64,000 nt of DNA from NCBI GenBank assembly GCA_005503165.1, contig SCNT01000019.1, forward strand, positions 23,617-87,616, written 5' to 3'. Position 1 is the first letter of the stretch. Every line of letters starts with the position of its first letter. The notes beneath the pieces were generated by a model. The model had not been told where the DNA came from, did not search any database, and was given only the letters and a program-made list of their open reading frames with translations. This stretch comes from Sphingomonadaceae bacterium 3R27E2-A. GTDB lineage: Bacteria; Pseudomonadota; Alphaproteobacteria; Sphingomonadales; Sphingomonadaceae. A program made the position numbers and the translations under genes. Below, in pieces: positions 45,364-53,991 of this stretch.

Positions 45364-46836
45364 TTATATGTTCAGCATCAATTGCGCGGTCGCCTTGGCG
45401 CTGCCGACGACCCCGGGGATTCCCGCGCCCGGATGCGTCCCCGCGCCGACGAAGTAAAGGTTGGAAATCGCATCGTCGCGGTTGTGCGCGCGGAACCAGG
45501 CGCTTTGCCACAGCACGGGCTCGAGGCTGAAGGCGCTGCCCAGATGCGCGGACAGGTCGCGGCCGAAATCGGCGGGGGTGTAGTGGAAGCTGGTGACGAG
45601 ATTGTCGCGGAGACCGGGCAAAACGCGCGCCTCGACCTCGTCCAAAATCGCGTCAGCGAACCGGCGCCCGAAATCGCCGTCCCAGTCGGCCTCTGCCTTG
45701 CCGAGATGCGCGACGGGGGCAAGCGCGTAGAAGCTCGCATGGCCGGGCGGCGCCATGCCGGGGTCGGTGATGCTGGGGTGGTGGAGGTAGAGCGAGAAAT
45801 CCTGCGGCACGACGCCGTTCCGGTAGATGTCGTCGAGCAGTCCCCTGTAGCGCGGGCCGAAGAGGATGCTGTGATGCGCGATATCGGGATAATCGCCCTT
45901 CACCCCGAAATGGACGACGAACAGCGACGGCGACCAGCGCTTGCGCGCAAGGCTTTTCGCGACCTTCGGCCCGCGCTGGTGATCGAGCAGGTCGCGGTAG
46001 CTGTGCATCAGGTCGCCGTTGGTCGCGACCATATCGGCGGCACCGTGCCAGCCGCTCGCGGTGGTCACGCCCGTCGCGCGGTCGCCGGTCGTTTCGATCT
46101 TCGTCACCGGATCGCCGAGGCGGAGCGTGCCGCCGAGCCGCTCGAACAGGCGCACCATGCCCGATACCAGCGCATTGGTGCCGCCGCGCGCGAACCAGAC
46201 GCCGCCGTCCTTTTCGATCGTGTGGATCAGCGCATAGATGCTGCTGGTCGTCATCGGATTGCCGCCGACGAGCAAGGTGTGGAAGGACAGCGCCTGCCGC
46301 AGCCGCTCGTCCTCAACATAGGAGGAGACGATCGAATAGACGCTGCGCCACGCCTGGTATTTCATCAGCGCCGGCGCGGCCTTGATCATCGACGCGAAGT
46401 CGAGGAAAGCGACCGCGCCGAGCTTCACATAGCCCTGTTCGTAGACGCCCTTCGAATAGGTCAGGAATTTCTCGTACCCCGCGACATCGGCGGGGTTGAG
46501 CCTGGCGATCTCGGCCGCGAGCGCGGCCTCGTCGTTCGAATAGTCGAAGTTGGTGCCGTCGGGCCAGTTGAGGCGGTAGAAGGGCATGACCGGGACGAGG
46601 TCGACGTCGGCCGCCATATTCTGTCCGCTGAGCGCCCAAAGTTCGTGCAGGCACGGCGGGTCGGTGATCACCGTCGGCCCGGCGTCGAAGGTGAAGCCGT
46701 CCTGCTTCCAATGATAAGCGCGCCCGCCGGGCTTGTCGCGCGCCTCGACCACGGTCGTCGCCACCCCCGCCGACTGCAGCCGGATCGCGAGCGCGAGGCC
46801 ACCGAATCCGGCGCCGATGACGATGGCTTTCTTCAT
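45364..46836 (-). CDS. crtI: Phytoene desaturase
   Basis: 490 residues, the normal CrtI length. The FAD-binding N-terminus is AIVIGAGFGGLALAIRLQ, and the C-terminal signature is AGTHPGAGIPGVVGSAKATA. It introduces four double bonds into phytoene to give lycopene. Its start overlaps the crtY stop by one base. A family 2 palindrome lies immediately after the stop. Confidence 0.96.
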   Translation of the reverse strand: MKKAIVIGAGFGGLALAIRLQSAGVATTVVEARDKPGGRAYHWKQDGFTFDAGPTVITDPPCLHELWALSGQNMAADVDLVPVMPFYRLNWPDGTNFDYSNDEAALAAEIARLNPADVAGYEKFLTYSKGVYEQGYVKLGAVAFLDFASMIKAAPALMKYQAWRSVYSIVSSYVEDERLRQALSFHTLLVGGNPMTTSSIYALIHTIEKDGGVWFARGGTNALVSGMVRLFERLGGTLRLGDPVTKIETTGDRATGVTTASGWHGAADMVATNGDLMHSYRDLLDHQRGPKVAKSLARKRWSPSLFVVHFGVKGDYPDIAHHSILFGPRYRGLLDDIYRNGVVPQDFSLYLHHPSITDPGMAPPGHASFYALAPVAHLGKAEADWDGDFGRRFADAILDEVEARVLPGLRDNLVTSFHYTPADFGRDLSAHLGSAFSLEPVLWQSAWFRAHNRDDAISNLYFVGAGTHPGAGIPGVVGSAKATAQLMLNI

Positions 46837-47990
46837 TATTTCCAGTCCAGGTTTCGCACCGCGCTCAGCGCGCGCCCGACGGGCACCGGCGGTTTGCCCG
46901 CGAGGATGCGCAATTTGTCACCGCGCGTCGATTGCCCGGCGTAGAAGCGCGCGATCAGCCGCGGCGACAGGCGATAGAAACGCTCGAAGATGCGCACGCG
47001 CTCGGCGGGCTCGGCGGCGCGGAACAGCATCGTGTCGAGCAGGCGATAGAAGCGCTGGCGCCGCCAGCCGCGCGCGGCGCGGGCGCGCAGCTTGGCGGGC
47101 AGGTCGGCGCCGTCGACCAGCGCGGGGAGCGCCGCGGCGGTGCGCACCGCATCGGGCAAGGAATAGCCGGTGGTCGCGTGGAACGCCCCGGCCCGCGTGC
47201 CGATGCGGCCGACCCGGTCGCCCTCCGGCCAGAAACGATCGAACTCGCCCGCGATGACGACGGGCAGCACGCCGGTTTCCTCGCGCGACACGCCGGTCAC
47301 CTCCCATTCGCGCCATGCCGCATAGGCGCCGATGCGCTCGCCGATCAGATCGGCGTCGAGGTCGGGGCTGTCGCTGTAATAGGTGTCCTCGACGAAGATC
47401 GTCTGCTCGTCGAGCGGCAGCAGATAGACGAAGCGATAGCCGTCGAGCTGCGCAACGCGGGCGTCCATCACCACCGGATGCGCGAGCCCGTGGCCGCCTT
47501 TGACGGTGAGCGCCTGCCCGACGAATTTCTGCCAGCCGCAGGTGAGCGCCGAGAGGTTACCGGCGCCGCGCGCGTCGATGACATGCTTCGCGTCGAGCCG
47601 CCCGCCGCGGCCGAACAGGATATGGTCGGCGGCGACATGCTTGGCGCGATCGGCGACGATGCGATCCGCGGGCAGCGCCGCGGCGACCGCCTCGGCCAGC
47701 GCCTCGCCGGTGATGCTCTTGTACCCCATGCGCAGCGTGCGGGCATGATGCGGGAAGCGCACGTCGTAGCCGTGCCAATAATGGCGGACGAGCGGCGCGA
47801 CGAGCCAGCGGTTCTTTTCGGCGATGTCGCCGTCGAAGAAGGACCAGATATGGTTGCCGCCGATCGCCCCGGGCTCGATCAGTCGCACGTCGAGGTCCGG
47901 CCGCTTCGCCGCGAGCGCCAGCGCTGCGAGCCCGCCCGCGAGTCCGCCGCCGACGATGGCTATATCGCAGAAGGGGGAAGCGCTGGTCAT
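46836..47990 (-). CDS. crtY: Lycopene beta-cyclase
   Basis: 384 residues. Features are the dinucleotide-binding IAIVGGGLAGGLAALALA, HIWSFFDGD, the family motif FVEDTYYSD and GTRAGAFHATTGYSLPDA. It closes both ends of lycopene to make beta-carotene. It is the first gene of crtY-crtI-LOG-crtB-pnuC-nadR. It is divergent from the acetyltransferase and hydroxylase genes with 74 bp between starts, so a shared promoter region there would drive both sides. No crtE or crtW gene is in the window. Confidence 0.95.
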   Translation of the reverse strand: MTSASPFCDIAIVGGGLAGGLAALALAAKRPDLDVRLIEPGAIGGNHIWSFFDGDIAEKNRWLVAPLVRHYWHGYDVRFPHHARTLRMGYKSITGEALAEAVAAALPADRIVADRAKHVAADHILFGRGGRLDAKHVIDARGAGNLSALTCGWQKFVGQALTVKGGHGLAHPVVMDARVAQLDGYRFVYLLPLDEQTIFVEDTYYSDSPDLDADLIGERIGAYAAWREWEVTGVSREETGVLPVVIAGEFDRFWPEGDRVGRIGTRAGAFHATTGYSLPDAVRTAAALPALVDGADLPAKLRARAARGWRRQRFYRLLDTMLFRAAEPAERVRIFERFYRLSPRLIARFYAGQSTRGDKLRILAGKPPVPVGRALSAVRNLDWK

Positions 47991-48064
47991 ACCCCTGCCC
48001 TAGCCGCGCTTGGCGGGCGGCGCAAAGCGATTGCGCCATGGCGTGCAGCCGCTATCCCGAATCC

Positions 48065-48592
48065 ATGGCCGACCCGCCCATCCACCCCGCCACGACCGAC
48101 GACGCGGCCGCAATCGCCGCCATCTATGCGCATCATGTCGCGCACGGCACCGCGAGCTACGACACCGAGCCGCGCAGCATCGCCGCAACCGAGGCGATGA
48201 TCGCCGACCATATTGCGAAGGGCTGGCCCTTCCTTGCCGCTTGCGACGCCGAGGGCGCGCTGCTCGGCTATGCCTATGCCAGCCAGTTCCGCCCGCGCGC
48301 CGCCTATGCCTGGGCGTGCGAGGATAGTATCTATGTCGCGCCCGCCGCGCAGGGACGCGGGGTCGGGCGCGCGCTGCTCAAAGCGCTGTTGGGCGCGGCG
48401 GAGCAAAGCGGCTTCCGTACCATGGTCGCGGTGATCGGCGGCGCCGAGCCCGCCTCGGTCGCGCTCCACGCCGCGTGCGGTTTCGCCCATGCGGGGCGGC
48501 TCGCGGGCATGGGGTGGAAGCAGGGGCGCTGGCTCGATACCGTCTATATGCAGCGCAGCCTCGGCGACGGCATGGCGAGCCCGCCGGCATGA
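48065..48592 (+). CDS. GNAT N-acetyltransferase (phosphinothricin/methionine sulfoximine type)
   Basis: 175 residues from the ATG at 48065; an ATG at 48038 would add nine residues and neither has a clear ribosome-binding site. Motifs are HPATTDDAAAIAAIYAHHV, SIYVAPAAQGRGVGRALLKA (acetyl-CoA loop QGRGVG) and GFRTMVAVIGGAEPASVALH with CGF. This matches the PAT/YncA branch. It acetylates an amine such as an amino acid analogue. It overlaps the hydroxylase gene by ATGA, although no carotenoid role is known for the family. Confidence 0.88.
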   Translation: MADPPIHPATTDDAAAIAAIYAHHVAHGTASYDTEPRSIAATEAMIADHIAKGWPFLAACDAEGALLGYAYASQFRPRAAYAWACEDSIYVAPAAQGRGVGRALLKALLGAAEQSGFRTMVAVIGGAEPASVALHAACGFAHAGRLAGMGWKQGRWLDTVYMQRSLGDGMASPPA

Positions 48593-49341
48593 CGACCGCC
48601 CTCGCCATCCTGCTGTCGGCGCTCGCGATGACCGCGATCGTCGGCGTGCGCTATCTGGTCAGCAGCGGCGGCTTCGCGCTCGCGACGCGGATCATGCACC
48701 CCGGCCTCTATCGCGGGCTGGAAGGCCAGATGAAACGCGAGATCGGCTGGAGTCTCTCCAGTGCGGCGATCTACGGCATCCCCGCGGGCATCGTCGCCTG
48801 GGGGTGGCAGGAACATGGCTGGACGCGAATCTATACCGACGCGGGTAATTTCCCGCTCTGGTACCTGCCGGTCAGCCTGCTCGCATATCTGCTGATCCAC
48901 GACACATGGTTCTACTGGACGCACCGCTGGATGCACCGGCCGAAGTGGTTCCGCATCGCGCATGCGGTGCATCACGACAGCCGCCCGCCGACCGCCTGGG
49001 CGGCGATGAGCTTTCACCCGGTCGAGGCGGTGACGGGGGCGGTGGTGATCCCGGGGTTGGTGTTCCTGATACCGATCCATGTCGCAGTGCTCGGCCTAGT
49101 CCTTACCATCATGACGGTCATGGGAGTGGGCAATCATATGGGCTGGGAGATGTTCCCGCGCGCGCTGGTGCATGGACGTGCGGGGCGCTGGCTGATAACC
49201 GCGACGCACCATCAGCAGCATCACGCCGCCTATCGGGGGAATTATGGGCTTTATTTCCGTTTCTGGGACAAAGCGTGCGGTACCGATCTGGGGCTTGGCC
49301 GCTTCGATGCTGCTGACCGCGGCGAGCGCGCCGCCCCCTGA
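48589..49341 (+). CDS. Sterol-desaturase-family carotenoid hydroxylase (CrtG- or CrtZ-like)
   Basis: 250 residues with several membrane segments and the His boxes of the fatty acid hydroxylase superfamily: HDTWFYWTHRWMH, HAVHHDSRPP and TATHHQQHHA, which would bind a di-iron centre. The genes next to it make beta-carotene, so it most likely hydroxylates a beta-ionone ring. Canonical CrtZ proteins are only about 160-175 residues; the length here is nearer to CrtG-type 2,2'-hydroxylases of sphingomonads and Brevundimonas, so nostoxanthin-type products are possible. Other lipid hydroxylation is not excluded. It overlaps the GNAT gene by ATGA and the DUF2141 gene by 98 bp. Confidence 0.82.
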   Translation: MTTALAILLSALAMTAIVGVRYLVSSGGFALATRIMHPGLYRGLEGQMKREIGWSLSSAAIYGIPAGIVAWGWQEHGWTRIYTDAGNFPLWYLPVSLLAYLLIHDTWFYWTHRWMHRPKWFRIAHAVHHDSRPPTAWAAMSFHPVEAVTGAVVIPGLVFLIPIHVAVLGLVLTIMTVMGVGNHMGWEMFPRALVHGRAGRWLITATHHQQHHAAYRGNYGLYFRFWDKACGTDLGLGRFDAADRGERAAP

Positions 49342-49702
49342 GGTCGACGTCAGCATTACGGGGCTCCGCAACACCAAGGGCCAGCTGCTCGTCTGCCTGA
49401 CGACCAACCCCAAGGCCTTTCCCGATTGCAGCAAGGACAAGGCGTCGGTGCGGATGGCGGTGAAAGCGGCCGATGCGGCGCATTTCAAGGTCGCGGCGCC
49501 CGCCGCGGGCACCTATGCGATCGCGGTCGTCCACGACGAGAACAGCAACAACAAGATGGACCTCGCGATTTTCCTGCCCAAGGAAGGCTTCGGTTTTTCG
49601 CGCAACCCGACGATCACCGTCGGCGCGCCGAGCTTCAAATCGGCGAGCTTCATCGTGAGCGGCGACACCAGCCAGTCCATCAAGATGAAATATATGCTGT
49701 AG
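49244..49702 (+). CDS. Secreted DUF2141 protein
   Basis: 152 residues. A signal peptide is visible (IWGLAASMLLTAASA). The DUF2141 fold is seen in VSITGLRNTKGQLLVCLTT, YAIAVVHDENSNNKMDL, FGFSRNPTI and SFIVSGDTSQSIKMKYML. DUF2141 proteins are frequent neighbours of carotenoid genes but have no proven function; a periplasmic lipid- or carotenoid-binding role is a guess. The first 98 bp lie inside the hydroxylase gene in another frame. An internal ATG at 49307 would truncate the signal, so the overlapping start is preferred. Confidence 0.85.
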   Translation: MGFISVSGTKRAVPIWGLAASMLLTAASAPPPEVDVSITGLRNTKGQLLVCLTTNPKAFPDCSKDKASVRMAVKAADAAHFKVAAPAAGTYAIAVVHDENSNNKMDLAIFLPKEGFGFSRNPTITVGAPSFKSASFIVSGDTSQSIKMKYML

Positions 49703-49711
49703 GCGGCGCGC

Positions 49712-50776
49712 CTATCGGCCCGCCAGGTCCATGCAATAGCCCATCTGCGCCTCGGCCTCCGCCTCCGGAAGCGCCTCGAACGCGGCATCGTCGAAATCCG
49801 CGGCCGCGCCGGCAAGACTGGCCGCCGCTTCGACCGTCTGGCCGTGCTCGGCATAGTGGCGCCGTTCGAGCCGCGCGACGATCTCACCGAACGCTTTGGC
49901 TTCCTTGCTCCCCTTCGGCATGCCCGGCAGGAAGCGCGCCATGATCGCATGGCATTGCGCGGCATCGGGCGCCGCCGCCCCGGCCAGCATCGCGGCCGGG
50001 GTAAGCGCGGCCACCACGCCGTCGCCGCCCGCCGACAGGTCGATGCTGTCGTAGAGCGGCCGGCATTGCGCTACCCCCGCCTCGACCGCCGCCAGCGCGG
50101 CCTTTTCGTCCTGCCCCTCGCCGAGCATGCCGAAGGTGAATTCCTCGAAATCGGCCTTGTAGGCCGCGCGGACCTCGGCCTCGCTCATTCCCGTTTCGGC
50201 CATGATTACCTCGGCCAGCCGCCCGGCGAGCGTTTCGGCGCCGGCGGCGGTGAGGCCATGGCTCTTGTCCGAGACCCCACGCCCGACATCGTACATCAGC
50301 GCGCTGGCGATCGTCGCGCAGCGTATCTCGCCGCGGCGGGGTTCGGATAGCGATGCGAGCAGGGCATCGCCGTCGTGCACCGCTGCGTCGGGTTCGGCGG
50401 CATCGACCGCTGCGTCGCCGGCGGCGCTGGCCATCGCATCGACGGCCTGCGCGCCGTCAAGCAGCGATCCGTCGGCGGGCATCGCCATCACGATCGCCTG
50501 GCATTTGTCGTAGAGCGCCATTTCGGCGGGGGAATCGCCCAGCCCCTTTTGCACCGCCGCCAGCGCCGCGGCATCGCCCGCGCCGAGTTCGCGCAGCCGG
50601 TCGACATAGATTTTAGCCACCATGCGGTTCAGCTCGACGTCGAAGGCGTCGGCGCCGTTGCGCTCGGCCTGCTGCGCCGACAGTTCGGCGGCGGCGGCGC
50701 AGACGCGCAGGTCCGCCGGATTATTGACCAGATCGACATGGCTGCCCGACAGCAGCGCGAGCATCGCCCACCACAT
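49712..50776 (-). CDS. Hypothetical protein, Ala-rich, alpha-helical
   Basis: 354 residues from the ATG at 50776, preceded by GGGAGG. A short hydrophobic start (WWAMLALLSGS) may be a weak signal. The rest is strongly helical and Ala-rich and has evenly spaced Cys residues in similar contexts (RVCAAAAELS, YDKCQAIVMA, IRCATIASALMY, AQCRPLYDSI, AQCHAIMARF, MGYCMDLAG), which suggests three or more repeats of a helical unit. I do not recognise the family. It is convergent with DUF2141 (9 bp) and divergent from lnt. Confidence 0.72.
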   Translation of the reverse strand: MWWAMLALLSGSHVDLVNNPADLRVCAAAAELSAQQAERNGADAFDVELNRMVAKIYVDRLRELGAGDAAALAAVQKGLGDSPAEMALYDKCQAIVMAMPADGSLLDGAQAVDAMASAAGDAAVDAAEPDAAVHDGDALLASLSEPRRGEIRCATIASALMYDVGRGVSDKSHGLTAAGAETLAGRLAEVIMAETGMSEAEVRAAYKADFEEFTFGMLGEGQDEKAALAAVEAGVAQCRPLYDSIDLSAGGDGVVAALTPAAMLAGAAAPDAAQCHAIMARFLPGMPKGSKEAKAFGEIVARLERRHYAEHGQTVEAAASLAGAAADFDDAAFEALPEAEAEAQMGYCMDLAGR

Positions 50777-50880
50777 ATGCGCCTCCCGTGAAGGCGCGAC
50801 CCCGCCCGAATGCTGGCGAAATGGCGGGAGCTTGGCAAGTGTCATTGTCGCGGCACAAAGGCGCGGCTAAAGCAGCGCGC

Positions 50881-52653
50881 GTGACCGCGCTTTCCCCCCG
50901 CATCGCCGCTTTCGCCGACCGCTGGCCCAAGCTCCTCGCTCTGCTGCTCGGCGCCGTGTCGGCGACGGGCTTCGCGCCGATGCACCTTTGGCCGCTAACG
51001 CTCGCCGCGCTTGCGGGGTGGATGGCGCTGGTGGCGCGCGCTCCGAAGGGCTGGCGCGCGCTCGGTATCGGCTGGGCCTTCGGGGTCGGGCATTTCACGA
51101 TCGGGCTGAACTGGATCGCGACCGCCTTCACCTATCAGGCGGCGATGCCGGCATGGCTGGGGTGGATCGCGGTCGTGCTGCTGGCGCTGTATCTCGCCGT
51201 CTATCCCGCGCTGGCGGCGTGGGGGGCGTGGGTCACGACCAAATTCGTCGCCTCCGCGAAGGGCGCCGGGAGGCACGGGACTCCCGACACGGCCGCTGGC
51301 GGTTCTTCCGATGGCGCCGGTTCAAGCCCGACTGCGACCCCCGCCTTCGCGGGGGCGACGCTCTCCTTCATCCTCGCCTTCGCCGCGCTCTGGACGCTGA
51401 CCGAATGGCTGCGCAGCTGGGTCTTCACCGGCTTTGCCTGGAATCCACTGATCGCCGCCTGGCCCCGCGCGGCCCAGAGCGTCATTCCCTTCGTCGACGT
51501 GCTGACGCTGGTGGGAAGCTATGGGTCCAGCGCGTTGATCCTGCTCGCGGCAGGATTGTTCGTCCCGCTGATCAAGGACCTGCTGTTCACGACGCCCGAA
51601 GAGCGCGAAACCAAAAAACAGGCGAAGCTCGACGAAGACATGCGCGGCGCCCCGCTTAGCGGCGGCCTGTTCCCGCCGCTTCGGAACATTCTGGTCGGGA
51701 TCGCCTATGGCACGACGGTCGCGGGCCTCGCCTATTTCGCCAACGGCGAGCCCAGTGGCCCCGCCGGTCCGCCCATCACCGTCGTCCAGCCCAATGTCGG
51801 GCAGGAGGACAAATGGGTCGGCGCCAAGGCCGACGCCAATTTCGCTAAGCTCGCGCGGCTGACCGAAGCGAAGAGCGATACCCCGCGCCTCATCTTGTGG
51901 CCCGAGGCGGCGATCCCCGACTATCTCGAAACCGGCTATCCCTTCGTCTATTACGACCGCTCGCCCGCCGCAGCGCGCGCGCGGCTGGTCGCGCTGATGA
52001 ACCCGGGCGACCTGATGCTGCTCGGCGGGCTGAAGCTCGAGTTCGACAAGACCGGCGACGCGATCGGCGCGCGCAATGCGGTGCTGACGGTGCACGCCGA
52101 CGGCACGCTGGGTCCGCGCTACGACAAGGCGCACCTCGTCCCCTATGGCGAATATCTGCCGATGCGGCCCTTGCTGTCGGCGATCGGCCTGTCGCGGCTC
52201 GCGCCCGGCGACATCGATTTCTGGCCGGGGCCGGGGCCGAAGACACTCGGCCTCGGCCGCTTCGGCAACGCGGGGCTGCAGGTTTGTTACGAGATCATCT
52301 TTTCGGGGCAGGTCGTCGATCGCGGCCACCGCCCCGATTTCATCTTCAACCCGTCGAACGATGCGTGGTTCGGGTCATGGGGGCCGCCGCAGCATCTGGC
52401 GCAGGCGCGGCTGCGCGCGATCGAGGAGGGGCTGCCGGTGATCCGCTCGACCCCCACCGGCATCAGCGCGGTGATCGACGCCGACGGTCGCATCCTCGAT
52501 TCGGTGCCGATGCACCAGCCGGGGCGGATCGACACGGTGGTGCCCCCCGCTCGCGCGCCGACGCTCTTCGCGCGCCATGGCAACGCGCTGCCCGTCGGTT
52601 TTGCGCTGCTTCTGCTCGCGACCGCCATTGCCTTTCGACGGCGCGGGCGCTAA
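50881..52653 (+). CDS. lnt: Apolipoprotein N-acyltransferase
   Basis: 590 residues from the GTG at 50881; upstream frames are unsupported. The N-terminal part has several membrane helices (KLLALLLGAVSATGFAPMHL and others). The nitrilase domain carries the triad Glu342 (LWPEAAIP), Lys416 (YDKAHLVPYGEYLP) and Cys469 (QVCYEIIFSG). It adds the third acyl chain to lipoproteins at the outer face of the inner membrane. The catalytic Glu sits about 75 residues later than in E. coli Lnt (E267), matching two inserted loops, one of which (about residues 125-160) appears repeat-derived. Confidence 0.94.
   Translation: MTALSPRIAAFADRWPKLLALLLGAVSATGFAPMHLWPLTLAALAGWMALVARAPKGWRALGIGWAFGVGHFTIGLNWIATAFTYQAAMPAWLGWIAVVLLALYLAVYPALAAWGAWVTTKFVASAKGAGRHGTPDTAAGGSSDGAGSSPTATPAFAGATLSFILAFAALWTLTEWLRSWVFTGFAWNPLIAAWPRAAQSVIPFVDVLTLVGSYGSSALILLAAGLFVPLIKDLLFTTPEERETKKQAKLDEDMRGAPLSGGLFPPLRNILVGIAYGTTVAGLAYFANGEPSGPAGPPITVVQPNVGQEDKWVGAKADANFAKLARLTEAKSDTPRLILWPEAAIPDYLETGYPFVYYDRSPAAARARLVALMNPGDLMLLGGLKLEFDKTGDAIGARNAVLTVHADGTLGPRYDKAHLVPYGEYLPMRPLLSAIGLSRLAPGDIDFWPGPGPKTLGLGRFGNAGLQVCYEIIFSGQVVDRGHRPDFIFNPSNDAWFGSWGPPQHLAQARLRAIEEGLPVIRSTPTGISAVIDADGRILDSVPMHQPGRIDTVVPPARAPTLFARHGNALPVGFALLLLATAIAFRRRGR
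51255..51360. repeat. Probable repeat-derived insertion inside lnt
   Basis: The segment ends in a strong hairpin, ACCCCCGC-CTTC-GCGGGGGC (about 51337-51357), and encodes a Gly/Ser/Ala/Thr-rich loop (GTPDTAAGGSSDGAGSS) between two membrane helices. It has the look of the palindromic elements elsewhere, but no full-length second copy is in the window, so the call is weaker than for edd. Confidence 0.5.
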
Positions 52654-52666
52654 CAGCGGCCCCGAC

Positions 52667-52682
52667 ATAAAGCTTCCTTTAT
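52667..52682 (+). promoter_or_regulatory. Inverted repeat operator candidate before metK
   Basis: ATAAAG-CTTC-CTTTAT is a perfect 6-bp inverted repeat with a 4-nt centre, in an AT-rich patch between lnt and metK, 21 bp before the metK ATG. A palindrome at this place fits binding by a dimeric regulator of S-adenosylmethionine metabolism (ArsR-type SahR regulators are a known example), but the regulator is not identified. Confidence 0.45.
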
Positions 52683-52703
52683 ATTCGTTCCAAGAAGGCT
52701 CCC

Positions 52704-53924
52704 ATGCGCAACAGCTTCCTCTTCACCTCCGAAAGCGTGTCCGAAGGCCATCCCGACAAGGTCGCGGACCAGATCAGCGATTCGGTCGTCGACCTGTTCC
52801 TGTCGAAGGACCCTGAGGCGCGCGTCGCGTGCGAGACGCTGACCACGACCCAGCTCGTCGTCCTCGCGGGCGAGATCCGCTGCAAGGGCGTGTTCGAGGA
52901 TGGCGAATGGGCGCCGGGCGCGCTCGATGAAATCGAGGCCACGGTCCGCGACACGGTCAAGGAAATCGGCTACGAGCAGGACGGTTTCCACTGGAAGACC
53001 TTCCGCTTCGAGAACAACCTCCACGCGCAGTCGGCGCATATCGCGCAGGGCGTCGACGAGAGCGGCGACAAGGACGAGGGTGCAGGCGACCAGGGTATCA
53101 TGTTCGGCTATGCGTCGGACGAGACGCCCGACCTGATGCCCGCGACGCTCGATTACAGCCACAAGATCCTCGAGCGCATGGCCGCCGACCGCAAGGCGGG
53201 AATCGCGCCCTTCCTCGAGCCCGACACCAAGAGCCAGGTCACTTTGCGCTACGCCAACGAGCGCCCGGTCGAGGCGACCGCGATCGTCGTGTCGACCCAG
53301 CATGCGCCGGGCTATTACTGGCACAATGGCGAAGGCGACGAGGCGAAATATCAGGAGCTGCGCAAATACGTCCTCGGCGTGATCGCCGACGTGCTGCCCG
53401 CCGAACTGCTGACCGCGAACACCGTCTATCACATCAACCCGACCGGCCGCTTCGAGATCGGCGGCCCCGACGGCGACGCGGGTGTCACCGGCCGCAAGAT
53501 CATCGTCGACACATACGGCGGCGCCAGCCCACACGGCGGCGGCGCGTTCAGCGGTAAGGACCCGACCAAGGTCGACCGTTCGGCGGCGTACATCACCCGC
53601 TATCTCGCCAAGAATATCGTCGCCGCGGGCCTCGCGCGCCGCTGCACGATCCAGCTGAGCTACGCGATCGGCGTCGCCGAGCCGCTGTCGATCTATGTCG
53701 ACCTGCACGGTACCGGCACCGTCGAGGAGAGCCGCATCGAGGCAATCATCCCGCAGCTTGTGCGCCTGACGCCGAAGGGCATCCGCACCCACCTCGGCCT
53801 CAACAAGCCGATCTACAAGCAGACCGCGGCCTATGGCCATTTCGGCCGCACCGCGGCCGGCGACGCCTTCCCGTGGGAGCGCACCGACCTGGTCGACAAG
53901 CTGAAGGCGGCGCTCGCCGGCTGA
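52704..53924 (+). CDS. metK: S-adenosylmethionine synthase
   Basis: 406 residues. Signatures are [20 protein letters not shown], the signature hexapeptide in [12 protein letters not shown] and [19 protein letters not shown]. It makes S-adenosylmethionine from methionine and ATP. The length is about 20 longer than E. coli MetK, common in Alphaproteobacteria. The short upstream gap leaves no room for a SAM riboswitch, but it holds an inverted repeat. The supply of SAM for the downstream trmB methyltransferase is a general, not specific, link. Confidence 0.97.
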   Translation: MRNSFLFTSESVSEGHPDKVADQISDSVVDLFLSKDPEARVACETLTTTQLVVLAGEIRCKGVFEDGEWAPGALDEIEATVRDTVKEIGYEQDGFHWKTFRFENNLHAQSAHIAQGVDESGDKDEGAGDQGIMFGYASDETPDLMPATLDYSHKILERMAADRKAGIAPFLEPDTKSQVTLRYANERPVEATAIVVSTQHAPGYYWHNGEGDEAKYQELRKYVLGVIADVLPAELLTANTVYHINPTGRFEIGGPDGDAGVTGRKIIVDTYGGASPHGGGAFSGKDPTKVDRSAAYITRYLAKNIVAAGLARRCTIQLSYAIGVAEPLSIYVDLHGTGTVEESRIEAIIPQLVRLTPKGIRTHLGLNKPIYKQTAAYGHFGRTAAGDAFPWERTDLVDKLKAALAG

Positions 53925-53991
53925 GCCTTCGCGGGCGCTTGTCATCGCCGCGCCGATCTGACAGCTAGCTGTGGATCGGGAAGGATGCGCG

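Noticed and set aside
48589..49341. Naming the hydroxylase crtZ
   Set aside because: The protein is about 80 residues longer than canonical CrtZ and its His boxes fit the wider sterol desaturase family, so a specific symbol is not justified.
52654..52703. SAM riboswitch before metK
   Set aside because: The gap is about 50 bp and shows none of the conserved SAM-II, SAM-V or SAM/SAH features that I can recognise; only a short inverted repeat is seen.
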